From UBA6627 sp965248675 (GTDB lineage Bacteria > Chloroflexota > Dehalococcoidia > UBA2979), in assembly GCA_965248675.1 (NCBI GenBank), contig CBDFJZ010000008.1, forward strand, positions 248,001 to 312,000: 64,000 nucleotides of DNA. The letters are read 5' to 3'. Positions 52,581 through 60,298 of this stretch are shown one piece after another. A program made the translations under genes and the position numbers. A model generated the notes under the pieces. That model had not been told where the DNA came from. It saw nothing but the letters and a program-made list of their open reading frames with translations, and ran no database searches. The first letter of the stretch is position 1; the number at the start of each line of letters is the position of its first letter.

Positions 52581-52645
52581 CGCCGAGACTGGTCGGTGAC
52601 GCGCTCACGCGCAGGCTGGTCGTTGACGCGCTGACGCGCTGACGG
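52563..52645. repeat. three imperfect tandem copies of a 26-27 bp unit
   Basis: The unit CTGGTCGnTGACGCGCTnACG occurs at about 52,589 and 52,616; a more diverged copy at 52,563 includes the last codons and stop of the preceding lipoprotein gene. It looks like slippage amplification of a gene end. No function is suggested. Confidence 0.45.
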
Positions 52646-52762
52646 CCCGGCTGGCGCCGGCGAAGTGTCGTAGCGCGGAGTCGAGCATGGCTTTCCTCGA
52701 ACGGCGCGCTGGTCGATAGTGGAATTGGCGGGCCGCTCCCACTTGCCACGATCGGACGCCGG

Positions 52763-54043
52763 ATGAGCCGAGTACGCCTGCCCCTCGCGCTTGCGGTGTC
52801 CGTCGTGGCCTTGCTCATCTCAGCCTGTATCAGCGGCAATGACGGCGGGACGCCGTTCCCGACGGCGACCGTACCCCCGGCGACCTCGGGCACCGTCGAG
52901 ACGCCCGAGGGGACGGCGACTCCCGCCCCTCCAACCTCGACGCCGACGCCGCGGCCAACGCCGGTCGCAGCGCCCTCGGTGGTCGCGCCACAGCCGGTCG
53001 CGTTCGTCGATGCGCTCGGGGGGCGCGTGTTCGACCGGCCGATCGAACTCGGCGCGCTGCCGGACGGGCGGCTGTTCGTGGCCGACCAGGAGGGGATCGT
53101 GTTCGTACTAGAGGGGGACGGAGGCGACGAGGACGTTTTGCTCGATATCCGGCCCCAGGTGAGCCGCAACGGGAACGAGGAAGGGCTGTTGTCGGTCGCC
53201 CTCGATCCGCGGTTCGAGAGCAACAGGCACCTCTGGGTCTACTGCTCGCGCGCGAATCCGCGGCGCAGCGTGCTCTCGCGGTTCACAGTCGGACCGTTCG
53301 AGGCGGATCCCGTTAGCGAGTTGGTCGTGCTGGAGATCGCGCAGCCGTTCTCCAACCACAACGGCGGTGCGGTCCGCTTCGGCTTCGACGGAATGCTCTA
53401 CCTCGGGCTCGGCGACGGTGGAGCCGCGAACGACCAGCTCGAGGCTGGACAGGACCTGTCGACGCTGCTGGGGAAGGTGATCCGGATTGACGTGCGGAAC
53501 GCCTCGGCCGGCACGCCGTACGCGGTGCCGGCGGACAACCCGTTCGCGGGCGAGCCGGGAGCGGAGCCGGAGATCTGGGCGTACGGGCTGCGTAACCCGT
53601 GGCGAATGGCCTTCGACCCCACGACGGGCGTGCTCTGGGCAGGCGACGTCGGGCAGGGCGCGCGCGAAGAGATTTCCGTGATCCGCCGCGGCGAGAACTA
53701 CGGCTGGGACATCGTCGAGGGCGACATCTGCCACGAGCCGCAGAGTGGGTGCGACACCACCGGGCTCACCTTCCCGGTGGCCGTCTACGGGCACACGAGC
53801 GAACGCTGCTCAGTCACGGGCGGCGTCGTCTACCGAGGCACGGAGGTCCCCGAGATCGCCGGCAACTACCTATACGCCGACTTCTGCACCGGTGAGCTCT
53901 GGGCGATGCCGGTCGACGGTTCGAGCGAGCCGATGATCGTCGCGAGCGGCCTCGGGTTCGTCGCCTCGTTCGGCGTCGACGCCGCGGGCGAGGTCTACGT
54001 GCTGCGCTTCGGCCAGTCGATCGCGAGGCTCGTCAGCCCGTAG
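52763..54043 (+). CDS. glucose/sorbosone dehydrogenase-like (PQQ) lipoprotein
   Basis: The 426-residue protein has a lipobox with Cys22 (LLISAC) and a Thr/Pro linker to about residue 70. A six-bladed propeller of the GSDH family (PF07995) follows: RPIELGALPDGRLFVADQEG, NHNGGAVRFGFDGMLYLGLGDGGAAND, IWAYGLRNPWRMAFDP and GENYGWDIVEG. Soluble PQQ glucose dehydrogenase and Hhip-like proteins share this fold. The NHNGG segment supplies the catalytic-type His. Paired cysteines occur in CHEPQSGCD. It is probably an outer-face aldose dehydrogenase, though cofactor binding cannot be proven from sequence. Confidence 0.93.
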   Translation: MSRVRLPLALAVSVVALLISACISGNDGGTPFPTATVPPATSGTVETPEGTATPAPPTSTPTPRPTPVAAPSVVAPQPVAFVDALGGRVFDRPIELGALPDGRLFVADQEGIVFVLEGDGGDEDVLLDIRPQVSRNGNEEGLLSVALDPRFESNRHLWVYCSRANPRRSVLSRFTVGPFEADPVSELVVLEIAQPFSNHNGGAVRFGFDGMLYLGLGDGGAANDQLEAGQDLSTLLGKVIRIDVRNASAGTPYAVPADNPFAGEPGAEPEIWAYGLRNPWRMAFDPTTGVLWAGDVGQGAREEISVIRRGENYGWDIVEGDICHEPQSGCDTTGLTFPVAVYGHTSERCSVTGGVVYRGTEVPEIAGNYLYADFCTGELWAMPVDGSSEPMIVASGLGFVASFGVDAAGEVYVLRFGQSIARLVSP

Positions 54044-54075
54044 GGTTCGATGGCAGCCGAAAGGCGCGCCATCGA

Positions 54076-54255
54076 ATGCCCGCGGCGATCCTCGGGGCCC
54101 TGTTCGCGCTCTACGTCATTGCGACGGCGTGGCAAGGGCAGCGCGCGTTCCGCGCTACCGACCCTAAGGTGCGACTGAACGAGGCGCGAAAGCTCCTCGG
54201 CGTGGTCAGCCTTGGCGTGCCACTGGTCGTGGCGGTGATCCTCGTGCTGCTGTGA
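54076..54255 (+). CDS. 59-residue two-helix membrane protein
   Basis: This small frame reads MPAAILGALFALYVIATAWQG, a membrane helix, then a basic-acidic loop (RATDPKVRLNEARKLL) and a second helix GVVSLGVPLVVAVILVLL. The stop TGA overlaps the GTG start of the acetyltransferase as GTGA. The hydropathy pattern and the coupling support a real gene. No family recognised. Confidence 0.65.
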   Translation: MPAAILGALFALYVIATAWQGQRAFRATDPKVRLNEARKLLGVVSLGVPLVVAVILVLL

Positions 54256-54802
54256 GCGGCGAGATACGGCCGGCGATCCTTTGCACCGAGCGGCTGCTGC
54301 TGCGGCCGTTCGTCGAGACGGACGTCGATGCTGTCTTCGCGTTCGCGAACGACGAGGAGTGGGCCCGTTATCTGGAGCCGCGAGTTCCGTCGCCGTACCA
54401 GCGCTCCGACGCCGAGGCGTTCGTCTCGAGCACCATGGCGCTGGTTTGGAGCGAGGAACCGACGTGGGCGGTGGTCCTCGATCAGCATGTGATTGGCGCC
54501 GTCTCGATCACGGTCGACGCCGCGAGAGACACAGGCGGGTTCGGCTACAACGTCGCCCGCCCGCACTGGGGCCATGGCTACACGACCGAGGCCGCTCGTG
54601 CGGTCCTCGACTACGCGTTCTTCGTGCTCGCCCTCGACGCCGTGGCGGCGCGGGCAGACGCGCGCAACGTCGGCTCCTGGCGGGTGATGGAGAAGCTCGG
54701 AATGGCGCGCGTCGCCCTCGAGGAGGGCGCGCGGACAGACCGACGGGGGCGGTCGTCGATCAGGTGCACTATGCGATCCGGCGGGAGCGATGGCTCCGTT
54801 AG
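54252..54802 (+). pseudogene. RimJ/RimL-type GNAT acetyltransferase, frameshifted at the 3' end
   Basis: The protein begins LCTERLLLRPFVETDVDAVFAF, the RimL-type N-terminus. It has GGFGYNVARPHWGHGYTTEAARAVLDYAF, where the acetyl-CoA loop lies, and ADARNVGSWRVMEKLGM. Past residue 160 the frame goes wrong in the G5 run at 54745-54749. One extra G restores TDRRGAVVDQVHYAIRRERWLR and a stop at 54800-54802. Corrected length 183 residues, normal for the family. Acceptor unknown (ribosomal protein or small amine). Coupled to the 59-codon gene. Confidence 0.9.
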
Positions 54803-54816
54803 CCGGGGAGGCAATG

Positions 54817-54846
54817 TTGACGTCTCCCCGAGGCACTGCCGATACT
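54817..54846 (+). promoter_or_regulatory. promoter of the leuS leader
   Basis: TTGACG (54817-54822) and GATACT (54841-54846) are 18 bp apart. A start 6-8 nt past the -10 puts the RNA 5' end almost at the ATG of the leader peptide (54856), making it nearly leaderless. Confidence 0.6.
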
Positions 54847-54855
54847 CAACACACG

Positions 54856-54900
54856 ATGGTGAACAAGACGAACGCACGTCTGCTCCTCGTCCTTACGTAG
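54856..54900 (+). CDS. leucine-rich leader peptide of leuS
   Basis: The 14-codon frame encodes MVNKTNARLLLVLT. Four of five consecutive codons (80-94 in the local numbering 548xx) specify leucine, using CTG, CTC, CTC and CTT. It lies right after a good promoter and directly before a strong hairpin and an intrinsic-type terminator, all upstream of leucyl-tRNA synthetase. That is the layout of ribosome-mediated attenuation: scarce charged tRNA-Leu stalls the ribosome on the Leu codons and alters the RNA fold so that leuS is transcribed. Translation has not been shown, and the mutually exclusive structures are not all obvious by eye. Confidence 0.68.
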   Translation: MVNKTNARLLLVLT

Positions 54901-54924
54901 GCGGCGTCGCCTCGCGACGCCGCC
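54900..54924 (+). promoter_or_regulatory. leader hairpin overlapping the leader-peptide stop
   Basis: GGCGGCGTCGC and GCGACGCCGCC form a perfect 11-bp stem about a CTC loop. The left arm starts at the last base of the leader stop codon, so a ribosome stalled on the Leu codons would cover it. Confidence 0.6.
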
Positions 54925-54930
54925 TGCTCG

Positions 54931-54959
54931 CGCGCCCGGTCGGGCGCGTTTCGCTATTC
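54931..54959 (+). terminator. intrinsic terminator of the leuS leader (attenuator)
   Basis: CGCGCCC and GGGCGCG (54931-54937, 54942-54948) form a 7-bp G/C stem with a GGTC loop, followed by TTTCGCTATTC. It ends about 30 bp before the leuS ATG, where an attenuator is expected. Confidence 0.6.
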
Positions 54960-54990
54960 ACCCAAAGACGACGATGAGAGCGAACCAGTC

Positions 54991-57486
54991 ATGACCACCG
55001 AGGCACAGACCGATCCGCGTACCGACTTACCCGCGGTCGACCGCTACGACCCGGCGACGATCGAGCCGAAATGGCGCGCGCGCTGGGAGGCGGACGACCT
55101 CTACCGCACCCCCGATCACGTCGAGGGCAAAGAGAACCGCTACCAGCTGACGATGCTCCCGTACCCCTCGGGCGACCTGCACGTCGGGCACTGGTTCGCG
55201 ATGACGCCCCCGGATGCGCTCGCCCGCTACTGGCGGATGCGCGGCTACAACGTGATGTTCCCGATGGGCTTCGACGCGTTCGGACTCAACGCCGAGAACG
55301 CGGCGATCAAGGGCAACGTGCATCCGCAAGACTGGACCGACGCCAACGTCGCCCACATGCGCGATCAGCTCAAGTCGATGGGCGCGATGTTCGACTGGTC
55401 GCGCGAGATGAACTCCTCGCACCCGGACTATTACCGCTGGAGTCAGTGGTGGTTTTTGAAGCTCTACGAGCAGGGCCTGGCGGAGCGCAAGGAGGCGCCG
55501 GTCAACTGGTGCCCGACCGACCAAACCGTGCTGGCCAACGAGCAGGTGATCAACGGCCGCTGCGAGCGCTGTGACTCGCTGGTCGAGCAGCGCGAGCTGG
55601 AGCAGTGGTTCTTCAAGATCACCGACTACGCGGACGAGCTGCTCGACAGCGACGACCTCGACTGGGTCGAACACGTCAAGCTGATGCAGCACAACTGGAT
55701 CGGCCGCTCCGAGGGCGCCGAGGCAAGCTTTGCGCTTGAGGCACTCGCGCCTGACGGCACGGAGGAGATCCGCGTCTTCACGACGCGCCCCGATACCCTG
55801 TTCGGCGTCACCTTCATGGTGCTGGCGCCCGAGCATCCGCTGGTTCATCAGATCAAGACCGCGGAACAGCACGCCGAGATCGACGCCTACGTCCTGCAGG
55901 CGAGGCGAGCGACCGAGATCGAGCGCCAGTCGACCGAACGCGAGAAGACCGGCGTCTTCACTGGCGCCTACTGCATCAATCGCCTCAACGATGAGCGCGT
56001 GCCGATCTGGATCGCCGACTACGCGCTGGCCACGTATGGCACCGGGGCGGTGATGGCCGTGCCGGCGCACGACCAGCGCGACTTCGACTTCGCGACGAAG
56101 TACTGCCTGCCGATCCGCGAGGTAATCGCACCGCCCGAGGGACCGCAGGGCGAGCTGGCCGAGGCGTACGTCGATCCCGGTGCCCTCGTGAACTCCGGCG
56201 ACTTCGACGGCACCGGCAACGAGCAGGCGAAGGCCTCGATCATGCAGCACATGGCAGACCGAGGCTGGGGAGGCGTGCGCGTCCAGTACCGGATGCGCGA
56301 CTGGCTGATCTCCCGCCAGCGCTACTGGGGCGCGCCAATCCCAATCGTCTACTGCGAGAGCTGCGGTATCCAGCCGGTCCCCGAGGACCAGCTGCCGGTG
56401 GTGCTGCCCTACGACGTGGAGTTCCTCCCGACCGGTGAATCGCCGCTCGCCGGGTCCGAGGCGTTCGTTAACACGACCTGCCCGAACTGCGATGAGCCCG
56501 CAAAGCGCGAGACCGACACGCTGGACACCTTCATGTGCTCGTCGTGGTACTTCATGCGCTACTGCGATCCGGGTGACGATGGCGCGGCGATCTCCTGGGA
56601 CTCGGCGCAGACCTGGCTGCCAGTCGACGAGTACACCGGCGGCTCCGAGCACGCCGTGATGCACCTGCTGTACGCGCGCTTCTTCTACAAAGCGGCGCGC
56701 GACATGGGCCTCGTGCCTGGCGACGAACCGTTCACGAGCTACTTCAGCCAGGGGCAGATCCTCGGTCCCGACGGCCGGCGAATGTCGAAGTCGCGAGGCA
56801 ATGTGGTGCCGCCGGACGACCAAATCGCGCGCTGGGGCGCCGACGCGTTCCGCGCCTACCTGATGTTCCTCGGCCCATGGGACCAGGGCGGTCCGTTCGA
56901 CGTGGACGGCATCGTCGGCGTGTCGCGCTGGCTGAACCGGCTGTGGAACGTGGCCACGTCGGAACCGGTGTTCGTCGACGCGCCCGACGGCGACGAGGCG
57001 CGCGCGCTGCGGCGCGCCACGCACCAGACGATCGCGCGCGTAACCGGGGACATCGAGGAAAAGGCGTTCAACACGCTGATCGCGGCGCTGATGGAGCTGA
57101 CGAACACGTTGCATCGCGCGCGCGAGGCCGGCGACGTCGATCGCGCGGCGTGGGACGAAGCGCTCGACTCGCTGCTGCTGACCCTCGCGCCACTGTGCCC
57201 GCACATCTCAGAGGAGCTCTGGGAGCGCCGAGGGCGGGAATACTCGATCCACCTCCAGGCGTGGCCGGCGTCGGACGCGGCGCTGGCGGTCGAGGAACTG
57301 GTCGAGATCCCTGTGCAGGTGAATGGCAAGCTGCGCGACCACGTGAACGTGCCGCCGGACGCCGACGAAGCGACCGTGCGCGCGGCAGCGGAGGCGCTAC
57401 CTCGGTGGGCTGAGCACCTCGGAGGCAAGGAGCCGGCGCGGGTGATCTACGTGCCGGGGCGGATGCTCAACGTGGTGGTGAAGTAG
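54991..57486 (+). CDS. leuS: leucyl-tRNA synthetase
   Basis: The 831-residue class I synthetase charges tRNA-Leu. The HIGH motif is HVGH at 64-67 in PYPSGDLHVGHW; the KMSKS motif is RMSKS at 597-601. The editing domain is present, with TTRPDTLFGVTFM and GTGAVMAVPAHDQRD. The tail includes the C-terminal VNGKLRDHVNVPPDAD domain. Length and order are normal for bacterial LeuRS. It stands behind a leucine-coding leader and terminator, so its level is probably set by attenuation. No other gene shares the transcript in the window, as the next gene is convergent. Confidence 0.98.
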   Translation: MTTEAQTDPRTDLPAVDRYDPATIEPKWRARWEADDLYRTPDHVEGKENRYQLTMLPYPSGDLHVGHWFAMTPPDALARYWRMRGYNVMFPMGFDAFGLNAENAAIKGNVHPQDWTDANVAHMRDQLKSMGAMFDWSREMNSSHPDYYRWSQWWFLKLYEQGLAERKEAPVNWCPTDQTVLANEQVINGRCERCDSLVEQRELEQWFFKITDYADELLDSDDLDWVEHVKLMQHNWIGRSEGAEASFALEALAPDGTEEIRVFTTRPDTLFGVTFMVLAPEHPLVHQIKTAEQHAEIDAYVLQARRATEIERQSTEREKTGVFTGAYCINRLNDERVPIWIADYALATYGTGAVMAVPAHDQRDFDFATKYCLPIREVIAPPEGPQGELAEAYVDPGALVNSGDFDGTGNEQAKASIMQHMADRGWGGVRVQYRMRDWLISRQRYWGAPIPIVYCESCGIQPVPEDQLPVVLPYDVEFLPTGESPLAGSEAFVNTTCPNCDEPAKRETDTLDTFMCSSWYFMRYCDPGDDGAAISWDSAQTWLPVDEYTGGSEHAVMHLLYARFFYKAARDMGLVPGDEPFTSYFSQGQILGPDGRRMSKSRGNVVPPDDQIARWGADAFRAYLMFLGPWDQGGPFDVDGIVGVSRWLNRLWNVATSEPVFVDAPDGDEARALRRATHQTIARVTGDIEEKAFNTLIAALMELTNTLHRAREAGDVDRAAWDEALDSLLLTLAPLCPHISEELWERRGREYSIHLQAWPASDAALAVEELVEIPVQVNGKLRDHVNVPPDADEATVRAAAEALPRWAEHLGGKEPARVIYVPGRMLNVVVK

Positions 57487-57519
57487 CCGTCACGAGACGG
57501 CACTTCAGCGCGCGAGGCG

Positions 57520-58506
57520 TCACGCGTACGCGCCCGAGGTCGCGATCCTGGTCTCGGCGCGGGCGACCGCGGCCCGCCGTGCCGCCCCGGGCGAGACCCC
57601 GATGAAACGCTTGAACGCCCGGCTGAAGGCCGCCTCGGACTCGTAGCCGAGACGTCTGGCCAGCTCACCGAGCGGGGCGTCGTCCTCCTGCAGCGACGTC
57701 GCCGCGAGGTGCATCCGCCAGCGCGCCACGTAGCGCATGACCGGCTCGCCGACGAGCTCGGTGAAGCGTGCGGCGAAAGCGGAGCGTGACATGGCGACCT
57801 CGGCCGCCAGCGACGCCACCGTCCACGCGTGAGCGGGGTCGCGGTGGACGAGCGTGATGGCGCGGCCGATCTGCGGATCCTGGAGGGCGCCGAGCCAGCC
57901 GCTCTGCGCGGCGTCGTCCTGCGCGATCCATGAGCGGATCGCCTGGATCACCAGGATGTCGGCGAGGCGGGTGATCACCGTCTCGCCGCCCGGTTTCAGC
58001 TCGCTCGCTTCGGCGGCCATGAAGCGCAGCGTTCCCTGGAGCCAGTCCGCCTCGGGGGCGTTCCACGCCTCGATTGTGATCAGGGGCGGCAACAGCTCGA
58101 CCAGCCGGTGAGCGGCCGGGTGGTCGAAGCGGACGGCGCCGCAGATGACCGTCGAGGGTGTGCCGCCGCCGCCGTGGCGCAGGATCTCGTAACGCTCGCT
58201 GCGCAGCTCGCGCGGGACGTCGAACAGCCCCGCCGCGCGGGCGCCGGGCTCGCCGAGCAGGCGATGACCCTCGCCGTGCGGCACGAGCGCGAGGTCGCCG
58301 GGTCGCAACGCTCGAGGGTCGCTGCCTTCGACCTCGATCCAGCAGGGACCCGATGTGACCACGTGAAACATCAGGCTGTCGCGCATCGGCGGCAGCTCGA
58401 GTCCCCAGGGGGCGGTGAACTCGGAGCGGCAGTAGAAGACGCCGCTCATCCGCATGAGGTGCAGCGCCTCGCCCAGCGCGTCGACCGGCTTCCATGGGTC
58501 CGTCAT
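57520..58506 (-). CDS. AraC-family regulator with cupin N-terminal domain
   Basis: The 328-residue protein has a cupin_6-type sensor domain: PPMRDSLMFHVVTSGPCWIEVEG, LRPGDLALVPHGEGH. Two helix-turn-helix motifs follow near the end (WTVASLAAEVAMSRSAFAARFTELVG and APLGELARRLGYESEAAFSRAFKRFIGVSPG). Cupin_6 AraC proteins usually activate an adjacent reductase or transporter gene in response to a small electrophile or drug. It is divergent from the NmrA-like reductase gene, whose leader holds a 30-bp element repeated upstream of the MFS pump. Confidence 0.94.
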   Translation of the reverse strand: MTDPWKPVDALGEALHLMRMSGVFYCRSEFTAPWGLELPPMRDSLMFHVVTSGPCWIEVEGSDPRALRPGDLALVPHGEGHRLLGEPGARAAGLFDVPRELRSERYEILRHGGGGTPSTVICGAVRFDHPAAHRLVELLPPLITIEAWNAPEADWLQGTLRFMAAEASELKPGGETVITRLADILVIQAIRSWIAQDDAAQSGWLGALQDPQIGRAITLVHRDPAHAWTVASLAAEVAMSRSAFAARFTELVGEPVMRYVARWRMHLAATSLQEDDAPLGELARRLGYESEAAFSRAFKRFIGVSPGAARRAAVARAETRIATSGAYA

Positions 58507-58600
58507 GCGCCCCAGTCTGCATCATCCTCGCTCGACAGTCCAGAGAAACTGGACGGACGAGCATGAATCAGCGACAGAAAATCATTGCGACGCCTGAATC

Positions 58601-58630
58601 TGGCGGTCTGGATGGCTGCATAGCAAGCGA
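58601..58630. repeat. 30-bp leader element, copy 1
   Basis: This element ends 16 bp before the ATG of the NmrA-like gene. A copy differing at two of 30 positions lies at 60246-60275, before the MFS gene. It may be a shared regulatory leader or the scar of a duplication that brought both genes under the AraC protein. Confidence 0.6.
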
Positions 58631-58646
58631 TAGCTAAAGGAGACGA

Positions 58647-59510
58647 ATGATGGTGAACGGAACGAACGCAGCAGAGACGACGTTGGTGCTCGGCGGCACG
58701 GGCAAGACCGGCCGCCGGGTGGCGGAGCGGCTGCAGGCGCGCGGCGTGCCGACGCGCGTCGCGTCCCGGGCCGGCGCTCCGCCCTTCGACTGGGACGATC
58801 AGAGCACCTGGGACGCCGTGCTCGATGGCGTGTCAGCGGCGTACATCAGCTACGCCCCCGACCTCGCCATCCCGGGGGCGACGGACGCCGTCCGCGCCTT
58901 CGTCGAGCGAGCAGAGGAGCACGGGGTCCGGCGCCTGGTGCTCCTGTCCGGTCGCGGCGAGGAGGAGGCGCAGCGCGCCGAGCTCCTCATCCAGCGCCCG
59001 GATGTCGAGTGGACCGTCGTCCGCGCCAGCTGGTTCGCCCAGAACTTCTCGGAGGGGGCGTTCCTCGAGATGGTGCAGGCCGGCGAGATCGCGCTCCCGG
59101 CCGGGGACGTCGGGGAGCCGTTCGTCGACGCGGACGACATCGCCGACGTCGCGGCAAAGGCGCTCACCGAGGACGGCCACGCCGGCCAGATCTATGAGGT
59201 GACCGGGCCCCGCCTCCTCACGTTCGACGAGGCGGTGCACGAGCTCGCCGGCGCCAGCGGACGCGAGATCCGGTTCGTCCAGATCCCACCCGAGGCCTTC
59301 GCGGCCGGGGTGGCCGAGGCAGGCCTCCCGGATGACGTCGCGTGGCTGCTGGGCTACCTGTTCGACACCGTCCTCGACGGTCGCAACGCGCATCTGACCG
59401 ACGGCGTCCAGCGCGCGCTGGGGCGCGAGCCACGGGACTTCCGGGAGTACGCGCGCGAGGTCGCCGCGACGGGCGTCTGGGATGCAGCGCTGCGAGGAGC
59501 CACGGCCTAG
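58647..59510 (+). CDS. NmrA-like NAD(P)-binding reductase
   Basis: The 287-residue atypical SDR starts the Rossmann fold at TTLVLGGTGKTGRRVAERLQARG (GGTGKTG). It then has VLLSGRGEEEAQRAELLIQ, RASWFAQNFSEG and DADDIADVAAKAL, all typical of NmrA/quinone-oxidoreductase-2-type sensors or reductases. AAAGGAGA precedes ATG 58647. It is the first gene of the cluster divergent from the AraC regulator and likely its direct target; the DUF1772 gene follows 49 bp on. Confidence 0.93.
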   Translation: MMVNGTNAAETTLVLGGTGKTGRRVAERLQARGVPTRVASRAGAPPFDWDDQSTWDAVLDGVSAAYISYAPDLAIPGATDAVRAFVERAEEHGVRRLVLLSGRGEEEAQRAELLIQRPDVEWTVVRASWFAQNFSEGAFLEMVQAGEIALPAGDVGEPFVDADDIADVAAKALTEDGHAGQIYEVTGPRLLTFDEAVHELAGASGREIRFVQIPPEAFAAGVAEAGLPDDVAWLLGYLFDTVLDGRNAHLTDGVQRALGREPRDFREYAREVAATGVWDAALRGATA

Positions 59511-59559
59511 TCAGCAGGGGCGGCCAGTCGGTCCGCCTCGACGCAGAAAGGAACTGACG

Positions 59560-60057
59560 ATGAACGTCAGCATGCTCGCAATCGGCTCAGGAATCATGGG
59601 GTCCGGGCTTATCGCAGGTTTCTTCTGGGGCTGGAGCGTTTCCGCCGCACGCGGCCTCGCCAGGGTCTCGGACCGGACGTACCTGTCCACCATGCAGTCG
59701 GTGAACCGGGCCATTCTCGACCCCATGTTTCTGCTGGTCTTCATGGGCTCGACGTTCGTGTTGGCGGGAGCCGCGATCGCGTCATTCTGGACCGGCGAGA
59801 CACGCCGCGGGTGGTGGATGACATCCGCCGCGGTCACCTACGCGCTCGGTGTGTTCGGCATCACAGTTGCGGGCAACGTCCCGCTGAACAACAAGCTCGA
59901 TGCGTTCGACCTCGCCGGTGGTACGGATGCGACCATCGCCGCTGCCCGTCGCGACTACGAGGGTCCATGGAACCGGCTGCACTACATCCGCCCCACGCTG
60001 TCGGTGCTCGTCGTCGCGCTCGCCAGCGTTGCCGCGCTGACCCCGAGCGAGGACTGA
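59560..60057 (+). CDS. DUF1772 (anthrone-oxygenase-like) membrane protein
   Basis: A 165-residue four-helix protein: GIMGSGLIAGFFWGWSVS, MFLLVFMGSTFVLAGAAIASF, VTYALGVFGITVAGNVPLNNKLDAF and RPTLSVLVVALASVAAL. The VPLNNKLD stretch before helix 4 is the family mark. Members include fungal anthrone oxygenases, but bacterial ones are uncharacterised. GAAAGGAAC precedes the ATG. A paralogue lies at 62.2 kb. Part of the AraC-linked cluster with the NmrA-like reductase and the MFS pump. Confidence 0.9.
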   Translation: MNVSMLAIGSGIMGSGLIAGFFWGWSVSAARGLARVSDRTYLSTMQSVNRAILDPMFLLVFMGSTFVLAGAAIASFWTGETRRGWWMTSAAVTYALGVFGITVAGNVPLNNKLDAFDLAGGTDATIAAARRDYEGPWNRLHYIRPTLSVLVVALASVAALTPSED

Positions 60058-60145
60058 TTCGAGGAACTGCTCATGTGATGGCGGGCCTCAACTACGACAC
60101 CAGCGATCTACCACCGAGAGCCGACCCGCGTCTGTCACGGTCGGC

Positions 60146-60240
60146 GTGAGCGATTCACCGAGGGATCGCCGAGGAGGAACAACGACGTCGCACGCTCTGT
60201 ACCGATTGGGCCGCTTCGCCGCCCGTCGCCCATGGCTCGT
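60146..60240 (+). pseudogene. N-terminal remnant of an MMPL-type transporter
   Basis: A frame from GTG 60146 contains HALYRLGRFAARRPWLVILA, the usual first residues and start of helix 1 in MMPL (RND-like) membrane proteins. It then runs straight into the second copy of the 30-bp leader element and the MFS gene. The remaining 700 or so residues are absent. The match is short, so this is a suggestion. Confidence 0.4.
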
Positions 60241-60245
60241 GATCC

Positions 60246-60275
60246 TGGCGGTCAGGATGGCTGCACAGCAAGCGA
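60246..60275. repeat. 30-bp leader element, copy 2
   Basis: Matches 58601-58630 at 28 of 30 positions. It ends 23 bp before the ATG of the MFS gene and begins right at the point where the MMPL-like remnant breaks off, as if the element marks a recombination joint. Confidence 0.6.
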
Positions 60276-60298
60276 GTTCCAAACCCAAGGAGGGAATC

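Noticed and set aside
48587..52690. A 17-bp identical string near 48,588 and near 52,674
   Set aside because: It lies in unrelated contexts, has no extended similarity, and one such match is not surprising in a G+C-rich 64-kb window.
54803..54977. Read-through of the acetyltransferase frame to 54977
   Set aside because: It crosses the leuS promoter and leader and has no family character; the real end is at 54802 after a one-base correction.
54856..58670. Similarity between the start of the leuS leader peptide (MVNKTNA) and the start of the NmrA-like protein (MMVNGTNAA)
   Set aside because: Only about 23 bp agree and nothing around them does; I treat it as coincidence.
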